Below, piece after piece: positions 1-9,398 of a stretch of 64,000 bases of DNA. Origin of the DNA: Fusobacterium_C necrophorum (GTDB lineage: Bacteria > Fusobacteriota > Fusobacteriia > Fusobacteriales > Fusobacteriaceae); NCBI RefSeq assembly GCF_900104395.1, contig NZ_FMXX01000008.1, one strand, 5' to 3'. Position 1 is the stretch's first letter; each line of letters starts with the position of its first letter. The translations under genes and the position numbers were made by a program. The notes beneath the pieces are model-generated. The model saw nothing but the letters and a program-made list of their open reading frames with translations, was not told the origin of the DNA and did not search any database.

Positions 1-2
1 TC

Positions 3-1136
3 ATTAAAATTTTAGAAATTATGATGGCAAAATCCGGTTTTGTTGCATTGACATGGCAAAGCTTAGTTATGTTCATCATCTCATTTATTTTAATTTATTT
101 AGCCATTGTAAAACAGTTTGAGCCTCTATTGTTATTACCGATTGCATTTGGAGTTTTCTTAACCAATTTACCTTTGGCGGATTTGATGAAGGAGGCGGAT
201 CCTTGGTACGCTTCCGGAGTATTACGAATTATTTATAATGGTATCAAGAGTAATTTATTCCCTTGTTTAATTTTTATGGGAATTGGGGCAATGACGGATT
301 TTGGACCTTTGATTGCAAACCCTATCAGTTTGTTATTGGGAGCAGCAGCACAATTTGGGATCTATGTGACCTTTATGTTTGCAAACTCATTGCCGTTTTT
401 CTCAGCAAAACAAGCTGCAGCAATTGCTATTATTGGAGGAGCGGACGGACCGACTTCTATTTACTTGGCAAATAATTTGGCACCGGAACTTCTGGCACCG
501 ATTGCCGTAGCAGCGTATTCTTATATGGCGTTGATTCCTTTGATTCAACCCCCTATTATGAAATTATTGACAACGAAAAAAGAAAGAGCCGTCAAAATGA
601 AGCAATTGAGAAAAATCAGTAAGATAGAAAAAATTGTTTTTCCGGTCGGAACGGTTTTGTTTACCACTTTATTATTACCTTCCGTAGCACCTTTATTGGG
701 AATGTTAATGTTAGGAAATATTTTTAAAGAATCGGGAGTCGTTCAAAGATTATCAGATACTGCTCAGAATGCTTTAATTAACATTGTAACCATTATGTTG
801 GGAGTTACAGTAGGGGCAACAGCAAATGGAGAACTGTTCTTGCGTTTAGAAACGATTGCTATTATCTTTATGGGATTGTTTGCTTTCTGTATGTCAACGG
901 TAGGAGGAATCTTATTAGGAAAATTATTGTATTTTGTAACCGGTGGAAAGATTAATCCATTGATTGGATCGGCAGGGGTATCGGCAGTACCTATGGCTGC
1001 CAGAGTTGCTCAAACGGTAGGAGCTTCCGAAAATCCAACCAACTTCTTATTGATGCATGCGATGGGACCAAACGTAGCGGGAGTTATCGGATCAGCAGTG
1101 GCTGCAGGATACTTTATGTTAATTTTTGGAAGATAG
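3..1136 (+). CDS. gcdB: glutaconyl-CoA decarboxylase beta subunit (Na+ pump), probably 5'-partial
   Basis: Membrane subunit of the biotin-dependent Na+-translocating decarboxylase: it accepts the carboxyl group from carboxybiotin and couples its release to Na+ export. About nine to ten hydrophobic segments are visible, and the family motif GGADGPTS lies at residues 139-146 counted from the first ATG (position 21). Near the C-terminus comes the conserved region HAMGPNVAGVIGSAVAAG. The ATG at 21 has no Shine-Dalgarno sequence and the frame is open to the window edge (positions 3-20 encode IKILEI). OadB-type proteins usually carry about twelve residues before the first helix, so the true start probably lies outside the window. 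It could equally be called oadB; the neighbouring glutaconate and 2-hydroxyglutarate genes decide for gcdB. The biotin carrier (gcdC) and gcdD are not seen and may lie upstream. Confidence 0.93.
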   Translation: MKILEIMMAKSGFVALTWQSLVMFIISFILIYLAIVKQFEPLLLLPIAFGVFLTNLPLADLMKEADPWYASGVLRIIYNGIKSNLFPCLIFMGIGAMTDFGPLIANPISLLLGAAAQFGIYVTFMFANSLPFFSAKQAAAIAIIGGADGPTSIYLANNLAPELLAPIAVAAYSYMALIPLIQPPIMKLLTTKKERAVKMKQLRKISKIEKIVFPVGTVLFTTLLLPSVAPLLGMLMLGNIFKESGVVQRLSDTAQNALINIVTIMLGVTVGATANGELFLRLETIAIIFMGLFAFCMSTVGGILLGKLLYFVTGGKINPLIGSAGVSAVPMAARVAQTVGASENPTNFLLMHAMGPNVAGVIGSAVAAGYFMLIFGR

Positions 1137-1192
1137 TTCGTACATAATACCATTAAAATCATAAAATGAATAAAAATTAGGAGGAGATTACT

Positions 1193-2158
1193 GTGAGTAA
1201 AGTAATGTCATTGCATGACGCAATCAAAACTTATGTAAAATCAGGAGATAGTATTTGTATCGGTGGTTTTACAACAAACAGAAAGCCATATGCAGCAGTA
1301 TATGAAATTTTAAGACAAGGATTGGGAGATTTTACAGGATATTCCGGTCCGGCAGGTGGAGATTGGGATATGTTGATCGGAGAAGGAAGGGTAAGAAACT
1401 TCATCAACTGTTATATTGCAAACTCAGGGTATACAAATGTATGTAGAAGATTTCGACATGAAGTGGAAAAAGTTGGAAAAATGAATTTGGAAGATTACTC
1501 TCAAGATGTCATTATGTATATGCTTCATGCTTCTTCGTTAGGATTACCATTTTTACCGGTAAAATTGATGCAAGGATCTGACCTTGTGAATAAATGGGGA
1601 ATCAGCAAAGAAGTGAGAGAAAAAGATCCTAAATTGCCAAATGACAAATTAGTGGAAATTGAGAATCCTTTGGTTCCGGGAGAAAAAGTAGTAGCAGTTC
1701 CGGTTCCCAGACTGGATGTGGCACTGATTCATGTCCAAAAAGCATCTATTAATGGAACTTGTTCTATCGAAGGAGATGAATTCCATGATATTGATATTGC
1801 CATTGCAGCAAAGCATTGTATTGTAACTTGTGAAGAACTGGTAACGGAAGAAGAAATCAGAAAAGATCCGAGCAAGAACTCCATTCCGCAATTTTGTGTA
1901 GATGCGGTGGTTCATGCACCGTTTGGAGCACATCCATCTCAATGTTATAACTATTATGACTATGATGCAGATTTTTATAAAATGTATGACAAAGTGACAA
2001 AAACAGAAGAAGATTTCAAAGCCTTCTTACAAGAATGGGTATATAACATTAAAGATAATGACGAATATATCGATAAAGTCGGAGCTAGTAGATTGGCAAA
2101 ATTACGAGTTGTACCGGGATTCGGATATGCTGCGAAATTAGTGAAGGAGGCAAAATAA
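1193..2158 (+). CDS. gctA: glutaconate CoA-transferase subunit A
   Basis: Alpha subunit of the enzyme that moves CoA from acetyl-CoA (or glutaconyl-CoA) to (R)-2-hydroxyglutarate, so making the substrate of the dehydratase. The 321-residue length matches the family. The start is GTG at 1193, preceded by AGGAGGAG at 1179-1186 with a 6 nt gap. It lies 56 nt after gcdB and ends 1 nt before gctB, so the pair is translationally coupled. The family assignment rests on the overall sequence (for example YSGPAGGDWD near residue 50) and on the operon. Confidence 0.93.
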   Translation: MSKVMSLHDAIKTYVKSGDSICIGGFTTNRKPYAAVYEILRQGLGDFTGYSGPAGGDWDMLIGEGRVRNFINCYIANSGYTNVCRRFRHEVEKVGKMNLEDYSQDVIMYMLHASSLGLPFLPVKLMQGSDLVNKWGISKEVREKDPKLPNDKLVEIENPLVPGEKVVAVPVPRLDVALIHVQKASINGTCSIEGDEFHDIDIAIAAKHCIVTCEELVTEEEIRKDPSKNSIPQFCVDAVVHAPFGAHPSQCYNYYDYDADFYKMYDKVTKTEEDFKAFLQEWVYNIKDNDEYIDKVGASRLAKLRVVPGFGYAAKLVKEAK

Positions 2159-2159
2159 A

Positions 2160-2957
2160 ATGGCAAATTATAAAAATTATACCAATAAGGAAATGCAGGC
2201 AATTACTATTGCAAAAGAAATTACAGATGGACAAATCGTAATCGTAGGAACGGGACTTCCTTTGATTGGAGCTTCTTTAGCAAAGAGAATTTTTGCTCCA
2301 AACTGTAAACTGATTGTGGAAAGCGGACTTATGGATTGCAGTCCGATTGAAGTACCGAGAAGTGTTGGAGACTGTAGATTAATGGCTCATTGTGGAGTAC
2401 AATGGCCAAATATTCGTTTCATCGGATTCGAAGCAAATGAATTATTGAATAATAATGATAGAATGATTGCTTTTATCGGAGGAGCACAAATCGACCCTTA
2501 TGGAAACGTAAACTCTACTTGTATCGGGGATTATCATCATCCAAAAACAAGATTTACAGGTTCCGGAGGAGCAAATGCCATTGCAACGTACTCTAATACC
2601 GTCATCATGATGCAACATGAAAAGAGAAGATTTATTGATCAAGTTGACTATGTGACAAGTGTAGGATGGGGAGATGGACCCGGAGGAAGAGAAAAATTAG
2701 GACTTCCCGGAAATAGAGGACCGATTGCAGTTGTAACGGATAGAGGAGTATTACGATTTGATGAAAAAACGAAGAGAATGTATCTGGCCGGATACTATCC
2801 AAGTTCATCCATTGAAGATATTATTGAAAATACCGGATTTGAAATTGATACTTCCAGAGCTGTTTTATTAGAAGCTCCAAGTGAAGAAGTGATTAAAATG
2901 ATTCGGGAAGAAATTGATCCGGGACAAGCGTTTATTAAAGTACCGGTAGAAGAATAA
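2160..2957 (+). CDS. gctB: glutaconate CoA-transferase subunit B
   Basis: Beta subunit of glutaconate CoA-transferase, 265 residues. In the Acidaminococcus enzyme the catalytic residue that forms the CoA thioester is Glu54 of the beta subunit. Here residue 54 is Glu within LIVESGLMD (51-59), so the active site is conserved at the identical position. The start codon lies 1 nt after the gctA stop, and its ribosome site (GGAGG) lies inside the end of gctA. Followed 20 nt later by gcdA. Confidence 0.94.
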   Translation: MANYKNYTNKEMQAITIAKEITDGQIVIVGTGLPLIGASLAKRIFAPNCKLIVESGLMDCSPIEVPRSVGDCRLMAHCGVQWPNIRFIGFEANELLNNNDRMIAFIGGAQIDPYGNVNSTCIGDYHHPKTRFTGSGGANAIATYSNTVIMMQHEKRRFIDQVDYVTSVGWGDGPGGREKLGLPGNRGPIAVVTDRGVLRFDEKTKRMYLAGYYPSSSIEDIIENTGFEIDTSRAVLLEAPSEEVIKMIREEIDPGQAFIKVPVEE

Positions 2958-2977
2958 AAAACGAGAGGAGAGCATAC

Positions 2978-4735
2978 ATGGGAAACTATTCAATGCCTAA
3001 TTATTTCCAAAATATGGAACAAATTGGAAAGGAATTAACAAGAGTTGATGAACAAAATGAACAACAAGTAAGAGAAGTAGAGGATAAAATTGCGAAGTTG
3101 ATAGAGGAACTTCACGCAGCAGGAACTCCTGATGAAAAAATCGCAGAAAAAGGGCAATTAACGGCCTTACAAAGAATTGCGGAATTGATAGATGAGGGAA
3201 CTTGGTGTCCGTTAAACAGTCTTTACAATCCGGAAGATTTTGAAACTGCGACAGGAATTGTCAAAGGATTGGGAAGAATCAACGGAAAATGGGCTATGAT
3301 TGTAGCATCTGACAATAAAAAAATTGTAGGAGCTTGGGTACCGGGACAATCCGATAACTTATTAAGAGCTTCCGATACTGCGAAATGTTTAGGAATTCCT
3401 TTGGTATACATTTTAAACTGTAGTGGAGTAAAGTTGGACGAACAAGAAAAAGTATATGCCAATAGAAGAGGAGGAGGAACTCCTTTCTATCGAAATGCGG
3501 ACTTGCAACAAGCCGGAATTCCGGTTATTGTTGGAATTTATGGAACAAACCCTGCAGGAGGAGGATATCATAGTATCAGTCCTACTATCTTAATTGCTCA
3601 TAAAGATGCCAATATGGCAGTGGGAGGAGCAGGAATTGTAGGAGGAATGAATCCGAAAGGATATATTGATCAAGAGGGAGCGGAACAAATCATTGAAGCA
3701 ACTGCAAAAGCAAAAGGAGTAGACGTTCCGGGAACGGTTTCCATTCACTATGATCAAACGGGATTCTTCCGAGAAGTATATGCAGAAGAAGTCGGAGTTT
3801 TGGATGCGATTCGATATTATATGGATTGTTTGCCATCTTATAACTTAGAATTTTTCCGAGTGGATGAACCGATGGAACCGGCTTTGGATCCAAATGATTT
3901 ATATTCTATTTTACCGATGAATCAAAAGAAAGTATATAATATTTATGATATTATAGGAAGATTAGTGGACAACAGTGAATTCAGCGAATACAAAAAAGGA
4001 TATGGACCGGAAATTGTAACCGGACTTGCAAAAGTTGACGGATTGTTGGTAGGAATTGTTGCAAACTTCCAAGGATTATTGATGAAATATCCTGAATACA
4101 AAGAAAATGCAATTGGAATCGGTGGAAAATTATATCGACAAGGTCTTGTAAAAATGAATGAATTTGTCACTCTTTGCTCACGAGATAAATTACCTATTGT
4201 CTGGTTACAAGATACTACCGGAATTGACGTGGGAAATGATGCAGAAAAAGCGGAATTATTAGGATTGGGACAATCTTTAATCTATTCTATTCAAAATTCA
4301 AAAGTTCCTCAAATGGAAGTGACTTTAAGAAAAGGAACCGCAGCGGCTCACTATGTATTGGGAGGACCTCAAGGAAATGATACCAATGCCTTCTCTTTAG
4401 GAACGGCGGCAACAGAAATTAACGTAATGAATGGAGAAACTGCGGCAACTGCAATGTATTCAAGAAGATTGGTGAAAGATAAAAAAGCCGGAAAAGATTT
4501 AACTCCGACTATTGAAAAAATGAATAAACTAATCAACGAATATAAAGAAAAATCAACTCCGGAATATTGTGCAAAAACAGGAATGGTAGATGAAATTGTT
4601 AATCTTTATGATATTAGAACTTACATGATTGCCTTCGTAAACTCTGTATATCAAAATCCGAAAGCAATCTGTGCTTTCCATCAAATGCTTCTACCAAGAG
4701 CTATCAGAGAATTTAATACTTATACAAAAAAATAA
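2978..4735 (+). CDS. gcdA: glutaconyl-CoA decarboxylase alpha subunit (carboxyltransferase)
   Basis: Transfers the carboxyl group of glutaconyl-CoA to biotin on the carrier subunit and yields crotonyl-CoA, which feeds butyrate formation. The 585 residues cover both carboxyltransferase halves. The N-terminal half holds NRRGGGTPF and the oxyanion-loop-like GGGYHSISPT; the C-terminal half holds GAAAHYVLGGPQG-type sequence (written here GTAAAHYVLGGPQG). GAGAGG-type Shine-Dalgarno (GAGAGGAG) stands before the ATG. The gene sits between gctB and gltS. It could be confused with propionyl- or methylmalonyl-CoA carboxyltransferases, but the length and neighbours favour glutaconyl-CoA. Confidence 0.93.
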   Translation: MGNYSMPNYFQNMEQIGKELTRVDEQNEQQVREVEDKIAKLIEELHAAGTPDEKIAEKGQLTALQRIAELIDEGTWCPLNSLYNPEDFETATGIVKGLGRINGKWAMIVASDNKKIVGAWVPGQSDNLLRASDTAKCLGIPLVYILNCSGVKLDEQEKVYANRRGGGTPFYRNADLQQAGIPVIVGIYGTNPAGGGYHSISPTILIAHKDANMAVGGAGIVGGMNPKGYIDQEGAEQIIEATAKAKGVDVPGTVSIHYDQTGFFREVYAEEVGVLDAIRYYMDCLPSYNLEFFRVDEPMEPALDPNDLYSILPMNQKKVYNIYDIIGRLVDNSEFSEYKKGYGPEIVTGLAKVDGLLVGIVANFQGLLMKYPEYKENAIGIGGKLYRQGLVKMNEFVTLCSRDKLPIVWLQDTTGIDVGNDAEKAELLGLGQSLIYSIQNSKVPQMEVTLRKGTAAAHYVLGGPQGNDTNAFSLGTAATEINVMNGETAATAMYSRRLVKDKKAGKDLTPTIEKMNKLINEYKEKSTPEYCAKTGMVDEIVNLYDIRTYMIAFVNSVYQNPKAICAFHQMLLPRAIREFNTYTKK

Positions 4736-4757
4736 TAAACAATAGGAAAGGGAGCTT

Positions 4758-5996
4758 ATGAACAGAATCGTTTTAGAATTAGGTATGTTTGAAACATTGT
4801 CGTTAGCAGTATTGGCTATTTATTTTGGAGAATTTTTGAGAAAACAATTTCCTGTTCTGAAAAAATATTGTTTACCTGCCTCTGTTGTGGGGGGAACGGT
4901 ATTTGCTATTATTTCTATGGGATTGTATTATGCGAATCTCTATGAGTTGAGTTTTGAATTTAAAGCTGTCAATTCATTATTTTATTGTATTTTCTTCGCT
5001 GCAAGTGGAGCGGCAGCAAGTTTATCTCTTTTGAAAAAGGGAGGAAAACTTGTTGTGATTTTTGCAATTCTTGCCGCAATATTGGCAGCAGGGCAAAATG
5101 CTTTGGCATTATTTATCGGAAAATTGATGAATGTCAATCCGTTGATTTCCATGATGACCGGAAGTATTCCCATGACAGGAGGTCATGGGAATGCAGCGGC
5201 TTTTGCTCCGATTGCAGTCGAAGCGGGAGCAAGTGCGGCAATGGAGGTGGCAATTGCATCAGCAACTTTCGGATTGATTTCCGGTTGTATTCTAGGAGGA
5301 CCTTTAGGAAACTTTATTATTAGACGACATCGTTTGGAAGATCCTGCTTTGGATGGAAAAGATGATATTGTCAATATGCAGGAAGGAACAGGAACGTCTT
5401 CTGTAATGGCAGTGGATAAAAATAGTGTGGTGAATGCCATGTTTTTAATGTGCATTGCCTTAGGAATCGGACAAATTGTTACTTTAGTACTAAAAAAATA
5501 TGGAGTTAGTTTTCCTATTCATGTAAGCTGTATGTTGGGAGGAATTTTAATTCGATTATTTTATGATAGAAAAAAAGGAAATCATGATGTTTTGTATGAA
5601 GCAATTGATACGGTTGGAGAATTTTCTTTAGGATTGTTTGTTTCTATGTCGATTATTACCATGAAGTTATGGCAATTATCAGATTTAGGAGGACCTCTAT
5701 TTGTGTTGTTAATTTCTCAAGTTATATTTATCGTTGTATTCTGTTATTTATTGACATTCAATTTACTAGGAAGAGATTACGATGCAGCAGTAATGGCAGT
5801 AGGACATTCCGGATTTGGATTAGGAGCAGTACCGGTTTCTATGACAACGATGCAAACAGTTTGTCGAAAATATCGATATTCTAAATTAGCATTTTTCGTA
5901 GTACCTGTTATTGGAGGATTTATCAGCAATATTAGTAATGCAATTATCATTACCAAATTCTTGAATATCGCCAAAGCGATGGTTGGTATCGGATAA
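4758..5996 (+). CDS. gltS: sodium/glutamate symporter
   Basis: Imports glutamate with Na+, using the gradient that the decarboxylase generates. It has 412 residues in two inverted halves of membrane helices, each with a glycine-rich re-entrant region: GSIPMTGGHGNAAAFAP near residue 135 and VGHSGFGLGAVPVSMTTM near residue 350. GGGAG precedes the ATG. It overlaps no neighbour when the downstream gene is started at 6025. Its place inside the fermentation operon links substrate uptake directly to the pathway. Confidence 0.95.
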   Translation: MNRIVLELGMFETLSLAVLAIYFGEFLRKQFPVLKKYCLPASVVGGTVFAIISMGLYYANLYELSFEFKAVNSLFYCIFFAASGAAASLSLLKKGGKLVVIFAILAAILAAGQNALALFIGKLMNVNPLISMMTGSIPMTGGHGNAAAFAPIAVEAGASAAMEVAIASATFGLISGCILGGPLGNFIIRRHRLEDPALDGKDDIVNMQEGTGTSSVMAVDKNSVVNAMFLMCIALGIGQIVTLVLKKYGVSFPIHVSCMLGGILIRLFYDRKKGNHDVLYEAIDTVGEFSLGLFVSMSIITMKLWQLSDLGGPLFVLLISQVIFIVVFCYLLTFNLLGRDYDAAVMAVGHSGFGLGAVPVSMTTMQTVCRKYRYSKLAFFVVPVIGGFISNISNAIIITKFLNIAKAMVGIG

Positions 5997-6024
5997 GAAT
6001 AGTAAAGAGAGAAAGGATGGGAAT

Positions 6025-6819
6025 ATGAGTAAGTATACTATGGGAGTTGATGTAGGTTCGACCGCATCGAAATGTGTTATTATAAAAGATGGGAAAGAAA
6101 TTGTAGCAAAATCAGTAATTTCAGTAGGTACCGGTACAAGTGGACCTGCAAGAGCTATCAAACAGGCATTGGAAGAAGTAGGATTAAACTCTATTGCACA
6201 GTTGGATGGAGCAGTGGCCACAGGATATGGAAGAAATTCGTTGGAAGAAGTTCCGGTACAAATGTCGGAATTGTCTTGTCATGCCAAAGGAGCATATTTC
6301 TTATTTCCAAAAGTAAGAACTATCATTGATATTGGAGGACAGGATTCCAAGGCATTAAAAGTTGGAGATAACGGAATGTTGGAAAATTTTGTTATGAATG
6401 ATAAATGTGCTGCAGGAACAGGAAGATTTTTGGATGTCATTGCCAAAGTTTTGGAAGTAGATTTAAAAGATTTAGAAAAATTGGATGAGCAATCCAAGTT
6501 GGATGTGACGATTAGTTCTACTTGTACTGTATTTGCGGAATCGGAAGTCATTTCTCAATTGGCAAAGGGAACAAAAATTGAAGATATTGTAAAGGGAATT
6601 CACACAGCAATTGCAAGTCGTGTGGGAAGTTTAGCAAAAAGAGTTGGAATCAAAGATCAGGTAGTTATGACCGGAGGAGTTGCTTTGAACCAAGGAATGG
6701 TGAGAGCATTGGAAAGAAACATAGGATTTAAAATTCATACCAGTGAATATTGTCAATTAAATGGAGCGATTGGAGCAGCATTGTTTGCATATCAAAAATG
6801 TCTGCAAGCAGAAAAATAG
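6025..6819 (+). CDS. hgdC: activator of (R)-2-hydroxyglutaryl-CoA dehydratase
   Basis: ATP-driven electron donor (archerase) that reduces the dehydratase. It is a homodimer holding one [4Fe-4S] cluster between subunits. The ASKHA nucleotide fold is seen at GVDVGSTASK (7-16) and DIGGQDSK (102-109). The cluster ligands are Cys128 (DKCAAGTG) and Cys167 (SSTCTVFAESE), close to Cys127 and Cys166 of the Acidaminococcus protein. I chose ATG 6025 because AAAGGA lies just upstream and the product then begins MSKYTMGVDVG as in homologues. The longer frame from 5983 would overlap gltS and add an unrelated 14-residue tail. 264 residues. Confidence 0.95.
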   Translation: MSKYTMGVDVGSTASKCVIIKDGKEIVAKSVISVGTGTSGPARAIKQALEEVGLNSIAQLDGAVATGYGRNSLEEVPVQMSELSCHAKGAYFLFPKVRTIIDIGGQDSKALKVGDNGMLENFVMNDKCAAGTGRFLDVIAKVLEVDLKDLEKLDEQSKLDVTISSTCTVFAESEVISQLAKGTKIEDIVKGIHTAIASRVGSLAKRVGIKDQVVMTGGVALNQGMVRALERNIGFKIHTSEYCQLNGAIGAALFAYQKCLQAEK

Positions 6820-6828
6820 GAATGATAA

Positions 6829-6872
6829 GGGTATTGTTCATGAAGAGATGAACAATATCCTATCAGTTTTTT
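6829..6872 (+). terminator. intra-operon hairpin with T tract (partial terminator or attenuator)
   Basis: Arms 6829-6841 and 6848-6860 pair over 13 bp with one G-T wobble and a 6 nt loop. Six T residues follow at 6867-6872, 6 nt after the stem. It lies between hgdC and hgdA. The offset T tract suggests a weak terminator or a processing/stability element that would let hgdAB and hgdC levels differ. Confidence 0.5.
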
Positions 6873-6896
6873 ATTAGGAAGTAGGAGGAAATTGAA

Positions 6897-8222
6897 ATGG
6901 CTGGAAAAGTAGAAAAATTACCGAATAAGACACCAAGACCGATTGAAGGTCATAAACCCGCAGCCGCTGTTTTAAGAGGGGTTGTAGATAAAGTGTACGC
7001 AGGAGCCTGGGAAGCAAAAAGAAGAGGAGAATTGGTTGGTTGGAGTTCTTCTAAATTCCCGATTGAATTGGCAAAAGCATTTGATCTAAATGTTGTATAT
7101 CCAGAAAATCACGCTGCATCAACAGCAGCAAAAAAAGATGGTTTAAGACTATGTCAAGCGGCGGAAGACATGGGATATGATAATGATATTTGTGGTTATG
7201 CAAGAATTAGTTTGGCTTATGCAGCAGGAGAACCTACAGATGCAAGAAGAATGCCTCAACCGGATTTTGTGCTTTGCTGTAATAATATTTGTAATATGAT
7301 GACGAAATGGTATGAAAATATTGCCAGAATTCATAATATTCCATTGATTATGGTGGATATTCCTTTTTCCAATACGGTAGATACTCCCGAAGAAAAAGTG
7401 GATTATTTGATTGGACAGTTCGACTATGCTATTAAGCAGTTGGAAGAATTGACAGGAAAGAAATTTGATGAAAAGAAATTTGAAGATGCCTGTGCAAGAG
7501 CAAACAGAACAGCTGCGGCATGGTTGAAAGCTTGTTCTTATATGTCTTACAAGCCGTCTCCTTTGAGCGGATTTGATTTGTTTAACCATATGGCGGACAT
7601 CGTGGCAGCAAGATGTGATGAAGAAGCAGCTATCGGATTTGAATTATTGGCTCAAGAATTTGAACAGTCCATTGCAGAGGGAACTTCCACTTGGGAATAT
7701 CCGGAAGAACATAGAATTTTATTTGAAGGAATTCCTTGTTGGCCCGGACTAAGACATTTATATGAACCGTTGAAAGACAATGGGGTCAATGTAACGGCGG
7801 TTGTCTATGCTCCGGCATTCGGATTCCGATACAACAATATTCGAGAAATGGCTGCGGCGTATTGCAAGGCTCCATGTTCTGTATGTATTGAAACAGGAGT
7901 GGAATGGAGAGAAACTATGGCAAAACAAAATGGTATCAGCGGAGCTTTGGTAAATTATAACCGAAGTTGTAAACCATGGAGCGGAGCTATGCCGGAAATT
8001 GAAAGAAGATGGAAAGAAGATTTGGGAATTCCGGTGGTTCACTTTGACGGAGACCAGGCAGATGAAAGAAACTTCTCTACAGAACAATACAAAACGAGAG
8101 TGCAAGGTCTAGTGGAAATCATGGAAGAAAGAAAACAGGAAAGATTGGCAAAAGGCGAAGATGTATATACAAACTTTGAAAATACCAAAGAAACGGATTG
8201 GTCAAAACCAACATTAAAATAA
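6897..8222 (+). CDS. hgdA: (R)-2-hydroxyglutaryl-CoA dehydratase alpha subunit
   Basis: With HgdB it removes water from (R)-2-hydroxyglutaryl-CoA to give glutaconyl-CoA, by a ketyl radical mechanism started by HgdC. It is a 441-residue member of the 2-hydroxyacyl-CoA dehydratase D-component family. Cysteine-bearing segments such as PDFVLCCNNICNMMTKW (near residue 123) and the Cys of KAPCSVCIETG (near residue 325) are candidates for [4Fe-4S] ligands. GGAGG lies 9 nt before the ATG. The product is close in length to the classical HgdA (about 477 residues) though a little shorter. It runs to 11 nt before hgdB. Confidence 0.94.
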   Translation: MAGKVEKLPNKTPRPIEGHKPAAAVLRGVVDKVYAGAWEAKRRGELVGWSSSKFPIELAKAFDLNVVYPENHAASTAAKKDGLRLCQAAEDMGYDNDICGYARISLAYAAGEPTDARRMPQPDFVLCCNNICNMMTKWYENIARIHNIPLIMVDIPFSNTVDTPEEKVDYLIGQFDYAIKQLEELTGKKFDEKKFEDACARANRTAAAWLKACSYMSYKPSPLSGFDLFNHMADIVAARCDEEAAIGFELLAQEFEQSIAEGTSTWEYPEEHRILFEGIPCWPGLRHLYEPLKDNGVNVTAVVYAPAFGFRYNNIREMAAAYCKAPCSVCIETGVEWRETMAKQNGISGALVNYNRSCKPWSGAMPEIERRWKEDLGIPVVHFDGDQADERNFSTEQYKTRVQGLVEIMEERKQERLAKGEDVYTNFENTKETDWSKPTLK

Positions 8223-8233
8223 GGAGGATAAAA

Positions 8234-9382
8234 ATGGAAGAAATCAAAGAATTGTTAGAACAATTTAAATACTATGCGAATAACCCAAGAAAGCAATTGG
8301 ATAAATATCTTGCTGAAGGGAAAAAGGCAGTAGGAATTTTCCCATATTATGCTCCTGAAGAAATTGTGTATGCAGCCGGAGTAGTACCTTTTGGTGTATG
8401 GGGAGGTCAAGGACCGATTGAAAGAGCGAAAGAATATTTTCCAACTTTCTATTATTCTATGGCATTGAGATGTTTGGAAATGGCATTGGACGGAACTTTA
8501 GACGGCTTATCCGCTTCTATGGTAACTACCCTAGATGATACTCTAAGACCTTTTTCACAAAATTATAAAGTGAGTGCGGGAAGAAAAATTCCTATGATTT
8601 TCTTAAATCACGGGCAACATCGAAAAGAAGATTTCGGAAAACAATACAATGCCAGAATTTTTAAGAAAGCAAAAGAAGAATTGGAAAAAATTTGTGATGT
8701 AAAGGTAACGGATGAAAATTTAAAGAAAGCGTTTGAAATATATAATGAAAATAGAAGTGAAAAAAGAAAATTTATCAAATTAGCTGCTACTCACCCACAA
8801 ACCGTTAAGGCTTCCGACAGATGTCATGTTTTGAAAAGCTCTTATTTTATGTTAAAAGATGAGCACACAGCTCTTTTGAAGAAATTAAATGAAAAATTGG
8901 CTGCTTTGGCAGAAGAAGCATGGGATGGGGTTCGAGTGGTTACCAGTGGAGTGATTACGGATAATCCGGGATTATTAGAAGTATTTGATGCTTATAAAGT
9001 ATGCATTGTTGCGGATGACGTAGCTCATGAATCAAGAGCCTTAAAGGTAGATATTGATCTTTCTATTGAAGATCCGATGTTAGCTTTGGCAGATCAATTT
9101 GCTAGAATGGATGAAGACCCTATTTTGTACGATCCGGATATTTTCAAACGTCCGAAATACGTTGTGGATTTGGCAAAGGAAAATAATGCGGACGGCTGTC
9201 TATTATTTATGATGAATTTCAATGATACCGAAGAAATGGAATATCCTTCTTTGAAACAAGCTTTTGATGCAGCAAAGATTCCTTTGATTAAAATGGGATA
9301 TGATCAACAAATGGTAGACTTTGGACAAGTAAAAACACAATTAGAAACTTTCAATGAAATCGTGCAATTAAACAGAATGTGA
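8234..9382 (+). CDS. hgdB: (R)-2-hydroxyglutaryl-CoA dehydratase beta subunit
   Basis: Second subunit of the dehydratase, 382 residues, same D-component superfamily as HgdA. Features seen: FPYYAPEEIVYAAG near residue 33, typical of the family, and a Cys in ALRCLEMALDG. I chose ATG 8234 because AAGGAGG (8221-8227) is correctly spaced. The frame could extend to 8198 but that would overlap hgdA and run across the ribosome site. Confidence 0.94.
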   Translation: MEEIKELLEQFKYYANNPRKQLDKYLAEGKKAVGIFPYYAPEEIVYAAGVVPFGVWGGQGPIERAKEYFPTFYYSMALRCLEMALDGTLDGLSASMVTTLDDTLRPFSQNYKVSAGRKIPMIFLNHGQHRKEDFGKQYNARIFKKAKEELEKICDVKVTDENLKKAFEIYNENRSEKRKFIKLAATHPQTVKASDRCHVLKSSYFMLKDEHTALLKKLNEKLAALAEEAWDGVRVVTSGVITDNPGLLEVFDAYKVCIVADDVAHESRALKVDIDLSIEDPMLALADQFARMDEDPILYDPDIFKRPKYVVDLAKENNADGCLLFMMNFNDTEEMEYPSLKQAFDAAKIPLIKMGYDQQMVDFGQVKTQLETFNEIVQLNRM

Positions 9383-9398
9383 TAAGGGGGTTGAAGAA

